Shown here one piece after another: positions 63,293 to 64,000 of a DNA stretch of 64,000 bases (its first letter is position 1; each line of letters begins with the position of its first letter). The position numbers and the translations under genes were made by a program. The DNA is from EA-27 sp964396265. GTDB lineage: Archaea > Thermoplasmatota > Thermoplasmata > RBG-16-68-12 > EA-27. The stretch is from assembly GCA_964396265.1 (NCBI GenBank), contig CAYNEM010000002.1:1-64000 (forward strand), written 5' to 3'. The notes below the pieces were generated by a model that was given only the letters and a program-made list of their open reading frames with translations, ran no database searches and had not been told where the DNA came from.

Positions 63293-63303
63293 GTGTATAT
63301 AAC
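63293..63303 (-). promoter_or_regulatory. Internal TATA box before the second GTPase gene
   Basis: Minus-strand AGTTATATACA, centred 26 bp before the ATG at 63272. It would give the GTPase and GAP1-like genes a separate leaderless transcript. Confidence 0.55.
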
Positions 63304-63319
63304 TCTAGGGCCGACAATA

Positions 63320-64000
63320 TCATCTTCGAGACAACTTCGGACGACTCCTCCCGTCCGAGACGATTCCCCGGAGGTAGGTGAGTGCCCCAACATATTCCTC
63401 CGTCGCGTACTGCGGTTCCCAGCCGCCACCCTCGGTGCGCCCAAACTGGATCCGCTCCGGCTTGCCCGGTTCGGCGCCAAGACGTACCCAGCTGAAGAAG
63501 TGGGCGGGAGTCGCGAACGGCACGGCGTCTCGATCCCGGGTCCGCAGCATCGTGAGGGTCTTCGGGAGATTGGACTTCAGGAGGACCTCGGCATAGTTGG
63601 CTCGCGACTGCGCCTCCTCGATGCTCGGGGGCTTGTCTCCGATCTTCGCGGCGGCCAGGACCTCGGGATTCACCTGATCGAACTTGGAGAACACGAATAT
63701 GGGGTAGATCTGCTTGCGGACCTCGGGCTCCGAGCGGCGCTTCATGAGGCGGAGGAGCGATGCGAGCGCTGCGTCGTACATCGCCATCGGACGGGTCTTC
63801 TTCCCTTCGTCCGCCACCGCGATCTTCGTGCTGTCCACGAGGATGACGATCACGGAGCTGTCATAGATGTCCTTCCAGCTCTCTTCCTCGATGGGCGTGC
63901 CTGCCACGACGCTCGAGAACTCATCGCCCTTCGTCCCCATCAGGTAGAAGTGGACGCCCGGGGTCTTCTCCACCATCCAGCGGTCTCCACGAAACCGGGA
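63320..64000 (-). CDS. Second P-loop GTPase-like protein (5' end outside the window)
   Basis: At least 226 residues. The frame stays open to base 64000, so the N-terminus with the expected Walker A lies beyond the edge. Visible are VHFYLMGTKGDEFSSV (G3-like region), VIVILVDSTKI, and the G4-like FVFSKFDQVNPE, where SKFD replaces NKxD. It parallels the neighbouring GTPase segment for segment (for example FFSWVRL against FLSWVKT and ATEEYVGALTYLRGI against AFDEYVAFIEHFRGI), so the two are ancient paralogues. Confidence 0.72.
   Translation of the reverse strand, partial: SRFRGDRWMVEKTPGVHFYLMGTKGDEFSSVVAGTPIEEESWKDIYDSSVIVILVDSTKIAVADEGKKTRPMAMYDAALASLLRLMKRRSEPEVRKQIYPIFVFSKFDQVNPEVLAAAKIGDKPPSIEEAQSRANYAEVLLKSNLPKTLTMLRTRDRDAVPFATPAHFFSWVRLGAEPGKPERIQFGRTEGGGWEPQYATEEYVGALTYLRGIVSDGRSRPKLSRR

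Overview
The window is a high-GC (roughly 65 percent) archaeal chromosome segment, almost fully coding, with about 55 protein genes on both strands and one tRNA. Archaeal markers are a TFB transcription factor, TATA boxes 25-30 bp upstream of leaderless genes (many starting with GTG or TTG), archaeal-type split methylmalonyl-CoA mutase, a pilin-like vWA pair and a UbiA-type prenyltransferase. Adjacent gyrB-gyrA, folC, MATE and aconitase genes fit the Thermoplasmatota branch of the Euryarchaeota. The peptide, amino-acid and propionate genes suggest a heterotroph living on protein. A soil or sediment Thermoplasmatota lineage is my best guess; this is inference.

Layout. 1-3100: methylmalonyl-CoA mutase large and small subunits and the MeaB GTPase. 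3100-5420: two membrane proteins (one frameshifted) and a VapBC pair lying between tRNA-Arg(CCT) and a decayed copy of the tRNA 3' end. 5480-7870: FKBP isomerase, a small membrane protein and TFB. 7970-8500: a heavily frameshifted adenosine-specific kinase pseudogene. 8540-20414: a Dpp-type peptide ABC operon followed by a Liv-type branched-chain amino-acid transporter. 20488-28222: DUF885 protein, M1 aminopeptidase, CsaA-like protein, GNAT, and the threonine catabolic pair kbl-tdh. 28446-32117: two tandem vWA proteins. 32134-38691: NAD-kinase-like protein, UbiA prenyltransferase, HTH plus membrane-protein pair, MATE exporter, aldo/keto reductase, an unrecognised protein, a 42-residue microprotein and an HTH protein. 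38755-44908: BNR surface protein, folC, nth, a zinc-ribbon membrane protein and an enolase-superfamily epimerase. 44903-51052: gyrA, gyrB and cysS. 51222-58027: zinc-ribbon membrane proteins, the two transsulfuration-type PLP enzymes and aconitase. 58176-64000: a thioredoxin-fold/methyltransferase fusion, an unknown protein, and a three-gene GTPase cluster resembling GAP1/double-GTPase conflict systems that runs off the right edge.

The most unusual observation is that both ABC substrate-binding proteins (DppA-like at 8592 and LivJ-like at 15268) read in circularly permuted order. The family's C-terminal segment follows the membrane anchor directly, and the N-terminal segment comes last. Both genes begin with nearly the same promoter, leader and anchor cassette. 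The two folds are unrelated, so finding the same rearrangement twice points to a shared mechanism.

Working together: peptides enter through the Dpp system and branched-chain amino acids through Liv. The aminopeptidase and DUF885 protein probably release amino acids. TDH and KBL turn threonine into glycine and acetyl-CoA. Propionyl-CoA from Val, Ile, Met and Thr would pass through methylmalonyl-CoA mutase to the TCA cycle, where aconitase acts.
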